Assembly (NCBI RefSeq): GCF_928382285.1
Contig: NZ_CAKMSS010000008.1
Location: forward strand, 48,899-112,898
Origin: Rothia nasimurium
GTDB taxonomy: Bacteria > Actinomycetota > Actinomycetes > Actinomycetales > Micrococcaceae
DNA length: 64,000 bases
Reading direction: 5' to 3'
In this document: piece by piece, positions 43,076 to 51,260 of the stretch
Position numbering within the stretch: position 1 is the stretch's first letter
Layout of the letters: the number at the start of each line of letters is the position of its first letter
The notes under the pieces: model-generated
Databases searched by the model: none
The model's input: the letters and a program-made list of their open reading frames with translations, nothing else
What the model was told of the DNA's origin: nothing
Made by a program: the position numbers and the translations under genes

Positions 43076-45223
43076 CTAGCGGCGGGCGTCCTTTTCTGCC
43101 AGCTGCGCAAACATGTCGTTATAGGCGTTGAGCTCGGCGTCCCCATCGCGGTCAGCCTGGCGGTCGATGCGCTTTTGTATCTTCTTATCGTTCATGGACC
43201 ACTGCACCGCCACCGCAACGGCAATAATCATGGTGGGTATCTCGCCGATCGCCCACATGAGCGAGCCACCCAGCTTCTGGTCATCAATGGCAGGTAGGCC
43301 CCAGGGGCGGCCCAGGTTACCGAACCAGGAGGCCTGTAGCAGGGTGTCCATCTGCATAATCGAGATACCCACAAAGGCGTGATAGCCCAGGGTCGCGATA
43401 ATCATGATAAGGCGCATGGGGTAGGTGGGGCGGTTGGGAATGGGGTCGATGCCGATGAGTACCAGGCTGAAGATATAGCCGGTTATTAAAAAGTGAATCA
43501 GCATGAACTCGTGGCCCACGTGGTAGCGCAGCATCACCCCGAAGAGGGGGGTGAAGTAGACAATCACGATCGACCCGGCGAAGTTGACGGCCGCGAAGAT
43601 GGGGTTGGTAATCACCTTGGACCAGCCCGAGTGCACCAGGCGCAGAATCCATTCGCGGGGCCCGCGGGTGCCGTCCTGGCGGGGTTCGAGGGCGCGCAGT
43701 AGCAGGGTGACGGGGGCACCGAGTACCAGGAAGATGGGGCAGACCATGGTCAGGAGCATGTGCTCCACCATGTGCACCGAGAAAAGCACCATGGAGTAGA
43801 CGGCCAGAGCCCCGCAGGTGATGTAGAGCAGCACGAAGAGGCCCAGGAACCAGGAAAGGGCACGGGCAAGGGGCCAGTGGCCGCCTGCACGCCGCACCTT
43901 AATCAGCGCCCAGAGGTAGGCGAAGGCTGCGAAACCGATGAAGGCCACCCAGAACCAGTCAAAACGCCACTGGGTAAACCACTCGGCAACATGCGGTTCT
44001 GGCGGCATGTCGTAGAGGGTGATGATGCGGACGGGCTCGGCACCGGCATCCAGGGTTTCGGGTGCGGGCGGCGGGGTGCGAGAGAGGGAAACAGCTAGGC
44101 CGCTGGTTGCGCCCATGAGCACCAGCTCGCAGGCGATGGCGTACCAGAGACCGTGGGCAGCGCTGGTAAGCCCGGATTGCATCATGGGTATCAGGCGCAG
44201 GCGGTGCACCACGCCGAAGGCACCCAGCACCAGGGTGAGCATGAGCTTGGCCAGTACCAGCGCCCCGTAGGTGGTCGTAAAAAGATCCCCCAGGCTGTTC
44301 ATTCGCACCAGGGCGTTGACCACGCCTGAGAGCACCACCAGCACGAACCCGAAAAGGGCCAGCACGGAATAGCGGCGCAGCACCGCTACAGCCAGGGGCA
44401 CACGACGGGCGGACGCCGATGCCGCACCCCGCTGCCCCTCAGCCAGAGTGCCGGTGCCCGCGTCCTCGCCGGTAATGTCGCGGGAGATAAAAGCCAGCAC
44501 CATGAGCCCACCGCACCAGAGCACCACACCGAGCAGGTGCAGGCCCAGGGAGTTCACCGCGCCCATGTGGTCATCACCGCCCGATGAGTGGCCGCCCAGG
44601 GCCATAGCCACGATGCCGACCAGCGACAGGCCCAGGGTCAGCAGCAGACCGGTGAGTGAGCGCACCGCAAAGACCAGGGTGGCCGCGGTGGCAGCCACGA
44701 TGATGCTGGTGGCCTCCTGCTTACCCGAGTCGATGGTGGTGATGTAGCTGATGAGTTCCGAGGTGTAGTCGGCTCCGCCCGATGGCGACCGGCCCGAGAT
44801 ATCGGCGTAACTGAAAATGAGCACCGCGATGGCGGCGATAGTCCAGGTGATAGCGGCAGCGGACGCCAGTGTCAGGGTGCGAGTGAAGGCCGGGTGTTCG
44901 GTGCGGTGCAGGTTCTTCTGCCGCTGAGCCGCATCGGTTGCGTGAGCCATATTGACCTTGACCCGACCCCGCGCCGAATCGAGGAAGCGGGGCACCACCC
45001 CTAAGGCAAAGACAAGGGAGCCCATGGTCGCTGCCATCGAGAAGTTTTGTAGGCTCTCAGCTACCGGCAGGCCCCAGCGCACCAGGGCGCCGGCGTCCGC
45101 TAGGTCGGTACCGGCGTTTGAGCCGGTCACCAGCAGGCTCAAAACCAGAGCGACAAGGGAGGCTGCGGGGAAGGCCCATATCCAGCTGGGCTTGAGCCCG
45201 CGCTCCATCTCGTGTGCTGCCAT
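43076..45223 (-). CDS. CopD and CtaG fusion, copper import and oxidase assembly
   Basis: A 715-residue membrane protein with about 14 helices. The N-terminal half is CopD-like (LGLHLLGVVLWCGGLMVLAF, LVLAKLMLTLVLGAFG). The C-terminal half is the caa3-type CtaG family (WALIKVRRAGGHWPLARALSWFLGL, VHMVEHMLLTMVCPIFLVLGAPVTLLLRAL, LIHFLITGYIFSLVLIG). The protein is thought to move copper across the membrane for cytochrome oxidase. It is the last gene of the copper operon. Confidence 0.9.
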   Translation of the reverse strand: MAAHEMERGLKPSWIWAFPAASLVALVLSLLVTGSNAGTDLADAGALVRWGLPVAESLQNFSMAATMGSLVFALGVVPRFLDSARGRVKVNMAHATDAAQRQKNLHRTEHPAFTRTLTLASAAAITWTIAAIAVLIFSYADISGRSPSGGADYTSELISYITTIDSGKQEATSIIVAATAATLVFAVRSLTGLLLTLGLSLVGIVAMALGGHSSGGDDHMGAVNSLGLHLLGVVLWCGGLMVLAFISRDITGEDAGTGTLAEGQRGAASASARRVPLAVAVLRRYSVLALFGFVLVVLSGVVNALVRMNSLGDLFTTTYGALVLAKLMLTLVLGAFGVVHRLRLIPMMQSGLTSAAHGLWYAIACELVLMGATSGLAVSLSRTPPPAPETLDAGAEPVRIITLYDMPPEPHVAEWFTQWRFDWFWVAFIGFAAFAYLWALIKVRRAGGHWPLARALSWFLGLFVLLYITCGALAVYSMVLFSVHMVEHMLLTMVCPIFLVLGAPVTLLLRALEPRQDGTRGPREWILRLVHSGWSKVITNPIFAAVNFAGSIVIVYFTPLFGVMLRYHVGHEFMLIHFLITGYIFSLVLIGIDPIPNRPTYPMRLIMIIATLGYHAFVGISIMQMDTLLQASWFGNLGRPWGLPAIDDQKLGGSLMWAIGEIPTMIIAVAVAVQWSMNDKKIQKRIDRQADRDGDAELNAYNDMFAQLAEKDARR

Positions 45224-45253
45224 GTCTATACCTTGATTCCTGTCGATGATCGT

Positions 45254-46606
45254 TTAGTTGAAGAGGCCCTCGCCCACGAAGCCGCCTTCGCGAGCGCCGG
45301 CGGGTAGGGCAAAGACCGCTGAGCCGATGGGTACCGTCCAGGTGTTGAGCATATCGAGCTCGGCCAGGCGCTGCTGGATGGGGAGGAACTGCTTGACGGG
45401 GTCTGCCTGGTAGGAGCAGAAAATCAGGCCGGTAGAGCTCACTCCCCCGCTGACCTGCTGGTGTTCTGAGAAGCCCGAGGCGTTCTGCACCGGCAGGTCG
45501 TAGTTGTAGCCCCGGCGCAGGATCTGCTCCACCCGGTTTTGGGCGGCGGCCCGGCGGATGTGGGCGTAGGGGGCAATGACGGTAAAGCCAAGGTCGTTCG
45601 TTGCGGAGAGGTCTGCGGGGTCGCGTTCTTCGGTGCCGGTCAGGGGGGCTCCGTTGGTGAGGTTGCGGCCCACGGCGTCCTCGCGGGCGGGGCGGTCGGC
45701 CTGGTCCCAGGTATCGAGGTTCATGTGGATACGGCGGATGACCAGGGAGGTGCCGCCCTCTTCCCAGGGGGTAAGTTCCTCGTGGTTGCCCCAGACGTAG
45801 GACTCCATGGTTCCATCCCCTGTGGAGGGGTTGATGGTTCCATCGACCTGGCCGAAGAGGTTGCGCATGGTCATACCGTCCAGTTCGCTGCCGTAGGCAC
45901 GGCGGAAGCCCTCTTGCACCCAGCGCACCGAAGCGAAGCTGCGGGTGTTTTTGAGCAGGACGCGTTGGGCGTGGGCCAGGGTGAAACGGTCAGAGCAGCA
46001 GATTTGGAGGAGCATATCGCCGTCATTCCACTGCTCTTGGAGCTGGTCAATCTGTTCGAAGGCGGGCAGGGGGCGCAGCCAGGAGGGTTTCTTCTCGGGG
46101 GCTACGATATCGAAGATACGCTCGCCAAAACCAAAGGTGATGGTGAGGTTAGCCGGTACGGTTGCGAGTTCCGGTTCTTGGTCGGTGATGGGTGCCCGCC
46201 CTGCGGTGAGGCGGGCGGCGTCGTCGGTGAGCACGGTGAGCAGGCGGCGGACGCCGTCGCGATCGAGTTCCGTGTTGAGGGTCAGGGCTATAAAGACGCC
46301 GTAGCTAGGGGCGGGGGTGTCGATGCCCGCCTGGCGGGGGCCGTAGAAGGGGACGACGGCTTCTTGCAGGGGCGGGCTGGTAGGCTCTTGCTCCCCCTCT
46401 TTATTCATAGCTGTTGCAGCATATTGGCTTGCCAAGGTAGCAGCTACGCCGGTACCCAGGCCCAGGGCGCCAGCAAGAGCTACGCGCCGGTTGGTCCCGC
46501 GGGGGTGGGCAGCTTGTTCTTGGTCGCCCGGCTTGTCTTCTAGCTTGGAGCCAGTTTCTGCACCGCTCAGCGCCCGGGTGAGGTCTTCGTCAAATGAGCT
46601 AGTCAT
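45254..46606 (-). CDS. Tat-exported DyP-type peroxidase (EfeB/DtpA-like)
   Basis: A 450-residue haem peroxidase. A Tat signal lies about 40 residues in (NRRVALAGALGLGTGVAATLAS). The family motif GxxDG is present in FGQVDGTINP, and the proximal haem His is likely in VIRRIHMNLDTW. EfeB is tied to iron uptake, but DtpA-type enzymes in Streptomyces sit with copper chaperones as here. The copper operon context favours the DtpA-like role. Confidence 0.88.
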   Translation of the reverse strand: MTSSFDEDLTRALSGAETGSKLEDKPGDQEQAAHPRGTNRRVALAGALGLGTGVAATLASQYAATAMNKEGEQEPTSPPLQEAVVPFYGPRQAGIDTPAPSYGVFIALTLNTELDRDGVRRLLTVLTDDAARLTAGRAPITDQEPELATVPANLTITFGFGERIFDIVAPEKKPSWLRPLPAFEQIDQLQEQWNDGDMLLQICCSDRFTLAHAQRVLLKNTRSFASVRWVQEGFRRAYGSELDGMTMRNLFGQVDGTINPSTGDGTMESYVWGNHEELTPWEEGGTSLVIRRIHMNLDTWDQADRPAREDAVGRNLTNGAPLTGTEERDPADLSATNDLGFTVIAPYAHIRRAAAQNRVEQILRRGYNYDLPVQNASGFSEHQQVSGGVSSTGLIFCSYQADPVKQFLPIQQRLAELDMLNTWTVPIGSAVFALPAGAREGGFVGEGLFN

Positions 46607-46716
46607 GGTGTTCCTTGGGTGGCCTGCACCGTCGTCCGCCTCTTACAGGGGGCGGACGGCGGCGCAGGCCGCTTGCTACCTACCGGCAGCTAGGGGTGGG
46701 TGAGGTAGCTGGTGCC

Positions 46717-47373
46717 TTAGTTGCACTGGGGCAGCACAGCGGCGGCTGATTCGCTGGCGCTGGCGTGGTCTGAGTGCATGGAGTGGTCGGTGGATTCGCT
46801 CGCTGCTGCATCAGCTGCGGTACTCGCGGCGTCACCGGGGGCGTATTCTTCCTGGGCACCGGCGTAGTCGCGCACGGTAGCTTCAAAGCTGACCTCGCCC
46901 GCTGAGGTCTGCAGGGTGATGATGTCGCTGGTACCTGCTGCCAGGGCACAGTTCATACCCATGAGCATGATGTGGTCCCCGCCGGGGGCCAGTTCGAGGG
47001 TGGCACCGGGCTCGATGGTGAAGCCACCCTCTACGGCCTTCATGGTGCTGGTTCCGGTTGCCGGGTCGATGATAGTGGTGTGCAGCTCGACCATGCTGGC
47101 GGTTGCGTTGCTAGCGCCCTCGATGGTGATGGGGGTGTCCCCGGTGTTGGTGAGGGTGGCAAAGGCTGCGGTCATATCGCCGCTGTTGGCCTTAATCCAG
47201 GCTTCCTCGACGGTCAGCGGGGCGCTACCCTCGCTTGCAGAGGCGCTAGCGGTAGCGCCGGTGCTCGCACTTGCAGTGCTGGTTGCTGAGGTGTCGGCGC
47301 TGCTGCAGCCGGTCAGGACCAGTAGGGCGATAGCGGGCAGGGTGAGGGCAGGTAAAAATTTCTGTGATGACAT
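46717..47373 (-). CDS. PCu(A)C copper chaperone lipoprotein
   Basis: A 218-residue lipoprotein with lipobox LVLTGC. The copper-binding pattern of the PCu(A)C family is present: GASNATASMVELHTT, then PGGDHIMLMGMNCALAAG with the His and Met residues. A C-terminal His/Met-containing tail (ESTDHSMHSDHASAS) may bind extra copper. It sits between CopC and the peroxidase. Confidence 0.9.
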   Translation of the reverse strand: MSSQKFLPALTLPAIALLVLTGCSSADTSATSTASASTGATASASASEGSAPLTVEEAWIKANSGDMTAAFATLTNTGDTPITIEGASNATASMVELHTTIIDPATGTSTMKAVEGGFTIEPGATLELAPGGDHIMLMGMNCALAAGTSDIITLQTSAGEVSFEATVRDYAGAQEEYAPGDAASTAADAAASESTDHSMHSDHASASESAAAVLPQCN

Positions 47374-47407
47374 GGTGCTTCTTCTTCGAATGCGTGGGGT
47401 GGACGGC

Positions 47408-48019
47408 TTACTTGCGCTTGGTCTTGGCCAGCACGACGACGAGGGCTGAGCCCAGGGCTGCTACTGCCACAAGGGCCAGCACAACCTTAAGGGGCGTTGA
47501 AAGCCCCTCTGATGCCTGGCTTACAGGGTCACTAGCTGCCGGGGTACTGGTGCCGGTGTTTTCTGCTGAGGGTTCAGCCGCACCGGTGGTTGCAGCCTGG
47601 GTAGTAGCGCTCGTTGCGTTGCTGCCCTGGCCCACGGTGTAGGTGAAGGTTCCCTGGATGGGGTGGCCGTCTGATGAGACAACCCGCCAGGTGACGGTGT
47701 AGGTGTCGTCGGCAGCGGCGGTGGCCAGGTCCTGGGTGACCACGGTGCCGTCCACCTCGGGGTCACCATCGGTGACGCTTTCACCGGCAGCGTTGGTCAC
47801 GCGCACCTGGTTGGCCCCGTCCACGTCCATGATGTCGCCGCTGTAGGTGAGTTCTAGGCTGGCGGGTGCTTCGGTGAGGGTTGCCCCGTCAGTGGGGTTG
47901 GTAGAGACCAGTTCGTCGTGGGCGGCAGCCGGGTTCATGCCCAGCAGGCTACCTGCGGCGAGGGCCGCTACGGCCATCAGGGTACGGGTTATGGGTGAGG
48001 CTGTACGAGCCTTAAACAT
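47408..48019 (-). CDS. copC: CopC domain protein with C-terminal anchor
   Basis: A 203-residue exported protein; ATG 48019 was chosen over the longer frame. The signal peptide ends near PAAA, leaving His-Asp at the mature N-terminus, which is the copper ligand of CopC. The CopC fold is visible in STNPTDGATLTEAPASLELTYSG and WRVVSSDGHPIQGTFTYTV. A Thr/Ala linker and a C-terminal helix (VVLALVAVAALGSALVVVL) anchor it. It should hand copper to the CopD half of the protein at 43076. Confidence 0.92.
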   Translation of the reverse strand: MFKARTASPITRTLMAVAALAAGSLLGMNPAAAHDELVSTNPTDGATLTEAPASLELTYSGDIMDVDGANQVRVTNAAGESVTDGDPEVDGTVVTQDLATAAADDTYTVTWRVVSSDGHPIQGTFTYTVGQGSNATSATTQAATTGAAEPSAENTGTSTPAASDPVSQASEGLSTPLKVVLALVAVAALGSALVVVLAKTKRK

Positions 48020-48063
48020 AGGGATAGTCCTTGCTTGTCGAAAATGTAGGTGGTGTTTCGGAG

Positions 48064-48639
48064 TTAGGCAAGGACGGGCGGGCCGCGGGGGGCGCGGCAG
48101 GTTCTGGCGAGCAGGCTGACTAGGTGGGTTGCGGTAGCGGCGACCGGCAGGGTGGGTGCTCCCAGGAGCGGACGTACCCGCACAGGTTCTAGACGGGCCC
48201 GCACATAGCCCAGCAGGGCACGCAGAGCTAGAAGTAGATGCTCCCCGTAGGCTAGCAGGGCAAAGGTAATAGCTGCCGCCAGGGTATGCCCGACCCACAT
48301 CGCAGGCCCAGCATGAGCCAGAGATTCTAGATAGGTAGCTCCCATCAGGAGCTCAGACCCGTGATGGTTATGGCCGGTCGATACAGGAGCCATAGGCTGG
48401 CCGTGGCTGTAGAGGGCGTGCAGGATCCCCTGACCTGCCAGGACGCCGAGGGCCAGGCTGGTGCGGGGTAGTTTGAGTCTCGTCACGCCGAGGGTCAGCA
48501 GGGCTGCTAGTGAAGTTGCAAGGGCCAGGACGAGCGGGTGGGGCAGGCGCCCACCGGCTAGCAGGTGGGAGGTGGCGCCTAGGCCGGTGGCGCTGCTGGC
48601 GATGAGCCAGGAGCGGGCTACCTGGTGCCCTCGGCGCAT
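48064..48639 (-). CDS. Membrane protein opening the copper operon
   Basis: A 191-residue protein with about five helices. HGQPMAPVSTGHNHHG carries a His/Met cluster that might bind copper. No family name is assigned, but proteins of this form occur next to CopC in other actinobacteria. It is the first gene of the five-gene operon. Confidence 0.72.
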   Translation of the reverse strand: MRRGHQVARSWLIASSATGLGATSHLLAGGRLPHPLVLALATSLAALLTLGVTRLKLPRTSLALGVLAGQGILHALYSHGQPMAPVSTGHNHHGSELLMGATYLESLAHAGPAMWVGHTLAAAITFALLAYGEHLLLALRALLGYVRARLEPVRVRPLLGAPTLPVAATATHLVSLLARTCRAPRGPPVLA

Positions 48640-48721
48640 GGTTCCTCCCCTGCATGTGTGCGGCTTGTGTCTTGCCTGCCTATTATCTCACAGCCGGGCT
48701 GTTTTGGCTCTGCTGGTATAG

Positions 48722-48757
48722 CAAAAGGGCCACCCCGTAAGCGGGATGACCCTTTTA
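48722..48757 (-). terminator. Terminator after the HU gene
   Basis: AAAAGGGTCATCCCGC pairs with GGGGTGGCCCTTTT on the minus strand; the end is T-rich. It separates the HU gene from the copper operon. Confidence 0.88.
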
Positions 48758-48773
48758 AAGTCTGTTCAAGAAT

Positions 48774-49061
48774 TTACTTCTTGGTGGAGACTGCTGCCTT
48801 CAGCTTTGAACCTGCGGTCAGCTTAACACCGTGACCTGCGGGAATCTGAATGGTTTCGCCGGTCTGCGGGTTGCGACCGGTACGAGCTGCACGGTCGGTG
48901 CGCTCAATTGCCATCCAGCCGGGGATGGTGATCTTCTCGCCCTTAGCAACAGATGCTTCGAAGACCTGGAACAGTGCGTCGAGCACACCGTTCACTGCTG
49001 CCTGGCTGGTGCCAGCCTTCTCTGCAACCTCTGCAACGAGTTCGCTACGGTTCTTAGCCAT
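48774..49061 (-). CDS. hup: HU-family DNA-binding protein
   Basis: A 95-residue nucleoid protein. The N-terminal MAKNRSELVAEVAEKAGTSQAAVN, GEKITIPGWMAIERTDRAARTGRNPQTGE with the DNA-contacting arm, and the short basic C-terminus are all typical. AGGAGGAG precedes the ATG. It bends and compacts DNA. Confidence 0.95.
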   Translation of the reverse strand: MAKNRSELVAEVAEKAGTSQAAVNGVLDALFQVFEASVAKGEKITIPGWMAIERTDRAARTGRNPQTGETIQIPAGHGVKLTAGSKLKAAVSTKK

Positions 49062-49140
49062 TGAATGCTCCTCCTGAGACTTTCAAAAAGTTAGTGGCTG
49101 GGTTAGCCCTGCTCACAAGGCTAACCGTATCAGCTACAGA

Positions 49141-49446
49141 TTACCAGCTTGACTTGGTAACACCGGGCAGCTCGCCACGGTGTGCCATCTCGCGGAAGCG
49201 TACGCGGGAGATACCAAACTTCTGGAAGGTACCGCGGGGGCGGCCGTCGATCTGGTCGCGGTTGCGAACGCGAACGGGTGAAGCGTTGCGGGGCAGCTTC
49301 TGCAGGCCTACGCGGGCTGCTTCGCGCTCTTCGGGGGTTGCGTTTTCGTCAACCAGGGTCTTCTTCAGTTCCAGGCGCTTTTCAGCGTAGCGTGCAACGA
49401 TGACCTTGCGCTGCTCGTTGCGAGCAATCTTGGACTTCTTCGCCAT
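49141..49446 (-). CDS. rpsN: 30S ribosomal protein S14
   Basis: A 101-residue protein of the longer S14 form. No CxxC pair is present, so it is the zinc-independent type. C-terminal motif [27 protein letters not shown] is characteristic. It follows rpmG by 3 bases. Confidence 0.95.
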   Translation of the reverse strand: MAKKSKIARNEQRKVIVARYAEKRLELKKTLVDENATPEEREAARVGLQKLPRNASPVRVRNRDQIDGRPRGTFQKFGISRVRFREMAHRGELPGVTKSSW

Positions 49447-49449
49447 TGT

Positions 49450-49620
49450 TTAGCGCTCCTCTCGGAAGTCAACGTGCTTGCGGACAACGGGATCGTACTT
49501 CTTGAGAACCATACGATCGGGGTTGTTGCGGCGGTTCTTACGGGTAACGTAAGTGAAGCCGGTGCCCGCAGTGGACTTAAGTTTGATGATAGGACGTACG
49601 TCCTTAGCCTTTGATGCCAT
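49450..49620 (-). CDS. rpmG: 50S ribosomal protein L33
   Basis: A 56-residue protein beginning [20 protein letters not shown] and ending HVDFREER. It has no cysteines, so it is the zinc-independent form. It lies 2 bases from rpmB and 3 from rpsN. Confidence 0.95.
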   Translation of the reverse strand: MASKAKDVRPIIKLKSTAGTGFTYVTRKNRRNNPDRMVLKKYDPVVRKHVDFREER

Positions 49621-49622
49621 GT

Positions 49623-49859
49623 TTAGATCTTCTCTCCGCGTGCAAGGATGTCAGCAACTACTGCGTCGATACCACGTGCGTCGATAACCTTGATGCCCTT
49701 TGCAGAGACGTTCAGGGTTACGTTGCGACGAAGTGAGGGTACGTAGTACTTCTTCTTCTGTACGTTCGGATCGAAACGACGCTTGTTGCGGCGATGCGAG
49801 TGCGAAATGCTGTGTCCAAAGCCGGGAACAGCTCCGGTCACCTGGCAGACAGCTGCCAT
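49623..49859 (-). CDS. rpmB: 50S ribosomal protein L28
   Basis: A 78-residue protein; ATG 49859 follows [29 protein letters not shown] and [14 protein letters not shown] are typical L28. It opens the rpmB-rpmG-rpsN cluster. Only one Cys is present, so it cannot bind zinc by paired CxxC motifs. Confidence 0.95.
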   Translation of the reverse strand: MAAVCQVTGAVPGFGHSISHSHRRNKRRFDPNVQKKKYYVPSLRRNVTLNVSAKGIKVIDARGIDAVVADILARGEKI

Positions 49860-50129
49860 AGTTTTCTCCTCCAAATGTTGACGAAATGACGGTACGCAGT
49901 TGGCGTTCGCCAGTTTTCTGGCGATCAGCAATGGGCGTCCCGTCACCTATAGGTAGAGCACCGGGTTATTCTCCAAGGCTAGAGTGTTTGAGACTCCGCA
50001 TCGGGTGAGAGGCCGATGGGAATCCCCGCCGCGGGAAAAACGGTGAAGCTTAGGTGTACGAGAGGTGTTGCCACCACTACGAACAGCCTTAAAGTCTAGG
50101 TAATTACGGGATACCACGCAACCTATGAG

Positions 50130-50198
50130 GCCAATAAAAAGCTTGCGTCAGCCGGTGCTGGTGCTACCTGCTCCGGTGTGCGCAAGCTGCTTTTCATA
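50130..50198 (-). terminator. Possible terminator downstream of the SGNH hydrolase
   Basis: On the minus strand AGCTTGCG and CGCAAGCT pair around a long inner loop with a GCACC/GGTGC-type arm, followed by TTTTTATT. It would end a transcript from the hydrolase gene before rpmB. Confidence 0.65.
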
Positions 50199-50337
50199 GA
50201 CTCATTGGTGCGTTTGAACCTCTATCAATTCTACCGGGCTTTTAACTTTTCGCAAGTCATCTCAGGCTTTAATCCGCGGTTTTCCGCCCCTGCCACGCGA
50301 ACCTGGGCACCGGCGTCCGCCCCTGCCAACCGGGTAA

Positions 50338-50353
50338 ATTACACGCGTGTAAT
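50338..50353. promoter_or_regulatory. Perfect 16-base palindrome, possible operator
   Basis: ATTACACGCGTGTAAT is a perfect inverted repeat in non-coding DNA with the shape of a TetR/GntR-type operator. No regulator gene is adjacent and no target promoter is obvious. Confidence 0.4.
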
Positions 50354-50403
50354 CTTAAGTGTGATGTTAACAGCTTAAGTCTTTTAATCCCGGCACCCAC
50401 CTG

Positions 50404-51219
50404 TTAAAGGGCGGAGTCAGCTTCTTCCGGCAGCACATCAAAGCGGGTCCAGGTGGGGTACTTGGGGCTGATATTGTCTCCGGAGCTGGTGCCGCGCAGA
50501 CGGCGGCCGATCCAGGGGACCACAAATTCCCGGGCCCATTTAGCGTTATCTAGGGCCTCTTGCACCCGGGTTTTGTGCAGGGGTGCGGGGATGACGGGGT
50601 CGCCGATACGAATGTTCTCGGCGCTCAAGGTTTCCAGCACCCGGCGGGCGGTCAGGGTATGGCCAGCGGCGTTCATGTGCAGGCGGTCAGGAGCCCAGTA
50701 GCGCAGGTCCAAAAGCTCGTGCATACGCCAGTAGTCCACGATGGTGATGCCGCGGTCGTCCGCCACCTCGCGCAGCAGCTCGTTGAAGAGGGCAACCCGG
50801 GCACGGTTACCGCTGAAGAAGCCCTTGGGGCCGGGGTCAAAACCGGTCATGGTAAAGACTTCGATGCCCTCATCACGCAGGGTCTTAAAGGCCGCGTCAT
50901 AGCGCACCATCAGGGCGTCAACGTCAAAGCCCGGGCGGAGGGAGTCGTTGCCGCCGCCCACGAGAGAAACCAGGTTGGGTTTGAGTTCCAGGGCAGGTTC
51001 TAGTTGCTCTTCGATGATGGGCACGAGCAGGCGCCCGCGAATGGCCAGATTGGCGTAGGTGGCTTGGGGGTCTGCCAGCATGAACTGCTCGGCCACCCTG
51101 TCGGTCCAGCCGCGCACCCCGTTGGGGCGGTCGGGGGCGTCGTCCCCCACCCCTTCGCTGAAGGAATCTCCCAGGGCGACGTAACGGATAGATTCGTCTT
51201 TTCCGAGAATCGACATCAT
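50404..51219 (-). CDS. SGNH/GDSL-type hydrolase
   Basis: A 271-residue esterase-like protein. The catalytic blocks are ALGDSFSEGVGD (nucleophile Ser), LVSLVGGGNDS (oxyanion Gly/Asn) and APDRLHMNAAGHTLTA (Asp and His). ATG 51219 has AAAGG 10 bases before it. There is no signal peptide, so it is cytoplasmic. It probably cleaves esters of lipids or sugars. It is near the siderophore operon and could act in siderophore hydrolysis, but the link is weak. Confidence 0.85.
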   Translation of the reverse strand: MMSILGKDESIRYVALGDSFSEGVGDDAPDRPNGVRGWTDRVAEQFMLADPQATYANLAIRGRLLVPIIEEQLEPALELKPNLVSLVGGGNDSLRPGFDVDALMVRYDAAFKTLRDEGIEVFTMTGFDPGPKGFFSGNRARVALFNELLREVADDRGITIVDYWRMHELLDLRYWAPDRLHMNAAGHTLTARRVLETLSAENIRIGDPVIPAPLHKTRVQEALDNAKWAREFVVPWIGRRLRGTSSGDNISPKYPTWTRFDVLPEEADSAL

Positions 51220-51260
51220 GCGGACTAGGCCTTTCTCTAGCAGGTGGGTACTAGGCCACT

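Larger units (their letters stand above)
49860..50403. other. Intergenic region upstream of rpmB
   Basis: No gene is supported. The leader of rpmB runs through 49860-50100 and includes short hairpins (TCGCCAG/CTGGCGA at 49915-49933; CATCGG/CCGATG near 50000; CCCGC/GCGGG). A terminator-like hairpin follows at about 50130-50198. A 16-base palindrome is at 50338. Confidence 0.5.

Noticed and set aside
49985..50060. Cobalamin-riboswitch-like GGGAATCCCC block
   Set aside because: Only a short stretch fits; the conserved GCCACTG box and the rest of the fold are missing.
49860..50100. Zur box upstream of rpmB
   Set aside because: No palindrome of the TGAAAATGATTTTCA type was found in the leader.
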